Assembly (NCBI GenBank): GCA_964542965.1 | Contig: CAZIVH010000042.1 | Location: 1-5,725, forward strand | From: CAJBLF01 sp964542965 | Lineage (GTDB): Bacteria; Patescibacteriota; Gracilibacteria; Absconditabacterales; Absconditicoccaceae | Direction: 5' to 3' | Length of the DNA: 5,725 bases | Notes under the pieces: generated by a model | Database searches by the model: none | Seen by the model: the letters and a program-made list of their open reading frames with translations, nothing else | Told to the model about the DNA's origin: nothing | Translations under genes and position numbers: made by a program | Part shown: positions 5,247 to 5,725 of the stretch, in pieces | Position numbering within the stretch: the stretch's first letter is position 1 | How the letters are laid out: the number at the start of each line of letters is the position of its first letter

Positions 5247-5507
5247 ATGACCACAAATCATCTCCCTGTTAAGTATCGCGTTGAAGTTTATGTTGATTCT
5301 TTCGACAGTGATCCTATGATTTCTCTTCACGGTTCAAACCCATTTATGAGTATACGAGTTGGTGATGAAATAGCCACTGGTTGTTGGCCAAGCTTAGGTC
5401 TTCCCATGAGTTCAGTAGCAGATGTGATTGCAATAAAACATCTTCTCTGGGAAATTGATAAATCCCACATTTTCCACAGCCTCAGCGTGTGTATAAAGAT
5501 GAGGTAG
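5247..5507 (+). CDS. Small unrecognised protein, possibly truncated by a frameshift
   Basis: This gives 86 residues from ATG 5247, which has GGAG at 5236-5239 seven bases upstream. The frame is open from TTG 5196, but that start lacks a properly spaced site. The sequence reads YRVEVYVDSFDSDPMISLHG, then SNPFMSIRVGDEI, and KHLLWEIDKSHIFHSLSVC at 66-84. The pattern of a beta-strand start, 'PF..i.vGD', and a 'H..WeI..SHi.HsL.VC' end resembles small cytosolic proteins that I associate with mobile regions, but no family name or function can be given. After the stop, the reading frame one base back stays open to TAA 5567-5569 with a protein-like sequence, so a frameshift may have shortened it. It lies between the TIR operon and a recombinase tail. 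Confidence 0.55.
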   Translation: MTTNHLPVKYRVEVYVDSFDSDPMISLHGSNPFMSIRVGDEIATGCWPSLGLPMSSVADVIAIKHLLWEIDKSHIFHSLSVCIKMR

Positions 5508-5589
5508 ATTATTACATCGCCAAATCCGCCGAACTCAGACAAAGCAGCAACTGCCAGTCAAGCGCATAATCAGCCAGCCCTTTCCAAGA
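5508..5589. other. Short intergenic stretch between small ORF and recombinase
   Basis: These 82 bases hold the continuation of the -1 reading frame (to 5569) and then about 20 bases before the recombinase stop. I looked for RYYYAAC...GTTRRRY pairs typical of integron attC sites, and for a terminator hairpin, and found neither. Confidence 0.4.
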
Positions 5590-5725
5590 TCAGAAATCGA
5601 GCGGGCTCTTCTGTTCTTTTAAAGTCCGGCTGCGCACGGTGTTGGTGTAGATCATTGTTGTTCTGACGTCCGTGTGACCGAGCATTTTCTGGATAGTGCG
5701 AATGTCATAATTCGCCTGCAGCAGA
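5590..5725 (-). CDS. Integron-integrase-type tyrosine recombinase, C-terminal end (partial)
   Basis: The minus strand encodes 44 residues up to a TGA at 5592-5590; the rest of the gene lies beyond the right edge. YDIRTIQKMLGHTDVRTTMI followed by YTNTV contains the LGH motif and the nucleophilic tyrosine of tyrosine recombinases. The ending RSRTLKEQKSPLDF is the key: integron integrases typically carry '...MIYTHv...kSPLD' at this point, and the short 'SPLDF' end is like integrases of chromosomal integrons. The catalytic arginine, the other RHRH residues and the integron-specific insert are outside the window. The 3' end of the gene faces the defence genes, opposite to the classic arrangement in which attI and cassettes lie beyond the 5' end. 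A XerC/D-type or phage integrase remains possible. Confidence 0.75.
   Translation of the reverse strand, partial: LLQANYDIRTIQKMLGHTDVRTTMIYTNTVRSRTLKEQKSPLDF

Noticed and set aside
5327..5542. Minus-strand 71-codon frame over the small gene
   Set aside because: No binding site or recognisable protein pattern; the plus-strand frame has a good start and conserved-looking blocks.
1197..5589. Integron attC sites in the intergenic gaps
   Set aside because: Individual RYYYAAC or GTTRRRY matches occur (for example GTTTAAC 5045-5051 and GTTAAAC near 4084), but they lie inside genes and do not pair at 55-140 bases with the inner boxes of an attC site.

Overview
The window looks like a compact bacterial defence and accessory region that ends against the tail of a site-specific recombinase. 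Shine-Dalgarno sequences are strong (GGAGG, AGGAGG, AGTGAGG) and genes are tightly packed. A SecB-like chaperone, an MmeI-type modification enzyme and an integron-type integrase all point to a Gram-negative bacterium of moderate to low GC. The species or phylum cannot be named from this sequence. Base and codon composition changes from gene to gene: the ORF at 1261-1842 is rich in C-ending codons, while its neighbours are AT-rich. That fits a patchwork of transferred modules.

Layout, left to right. (1) 1-251: C-terminal end of an MmeI-like (type IIL) restriction-modification enzyme, followed after 27 bp by a PD-(D/E)XK nuclease-like protein (279-1196), probably one operon. (2) 1261-1842: an unrecognised protein whose N-terminal part resembles the DUF3006 pattern. 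(3) 1852-3118, minus strand: a complete toxin-antitoxin-chaperone (TAC) operon, with a HigB-like toxin (2732-3118), a HigA-like antitoxin with a C-terminal chaperone-addiction-like tail (2326-2751) and a SecB-like chaperone (1852-2322). (4) 3119-3298: a divergent control region with two almost mirror-image, overlapping sigma-70-type promoters, and a short leader ORF with a strong ribosome binding site. (5) 3299-5123, plus strand: a three-gene operon of a small ThsB/DUF1863-like TIR protein, a RipA-family-like membrane protein and a second, different TIR-domain protein. (6) 5247-5507: a small unrecognised protein with a possible frameshift at its 3' end. (7) 5590-5725, minus strand: the last 44 residues of a tyrosine recombinase of the integron-integrase type.

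The best candidate for an undescribed system is the TIR / membrane protein / TIR operon. Both TIR-type proteins keep a WxxxE motif where TIR NADases carry the catalytic glutamate. The gene between them encodes a membrane protein that could be the effector. A plausible model is Thoeris-like: one TIR protein senses or makes an NAD-derived signal, and the membrane protein (or the second TIR protein) carries out growth arrest. This is inference. The TAC operon is transcribed away from the same control region, so HigA could repress both units. TAC modules are themselves known in phage defence (for example CmdTAC). No convincing attC sites were found, so a cassette-array origin for these genes is not shown.
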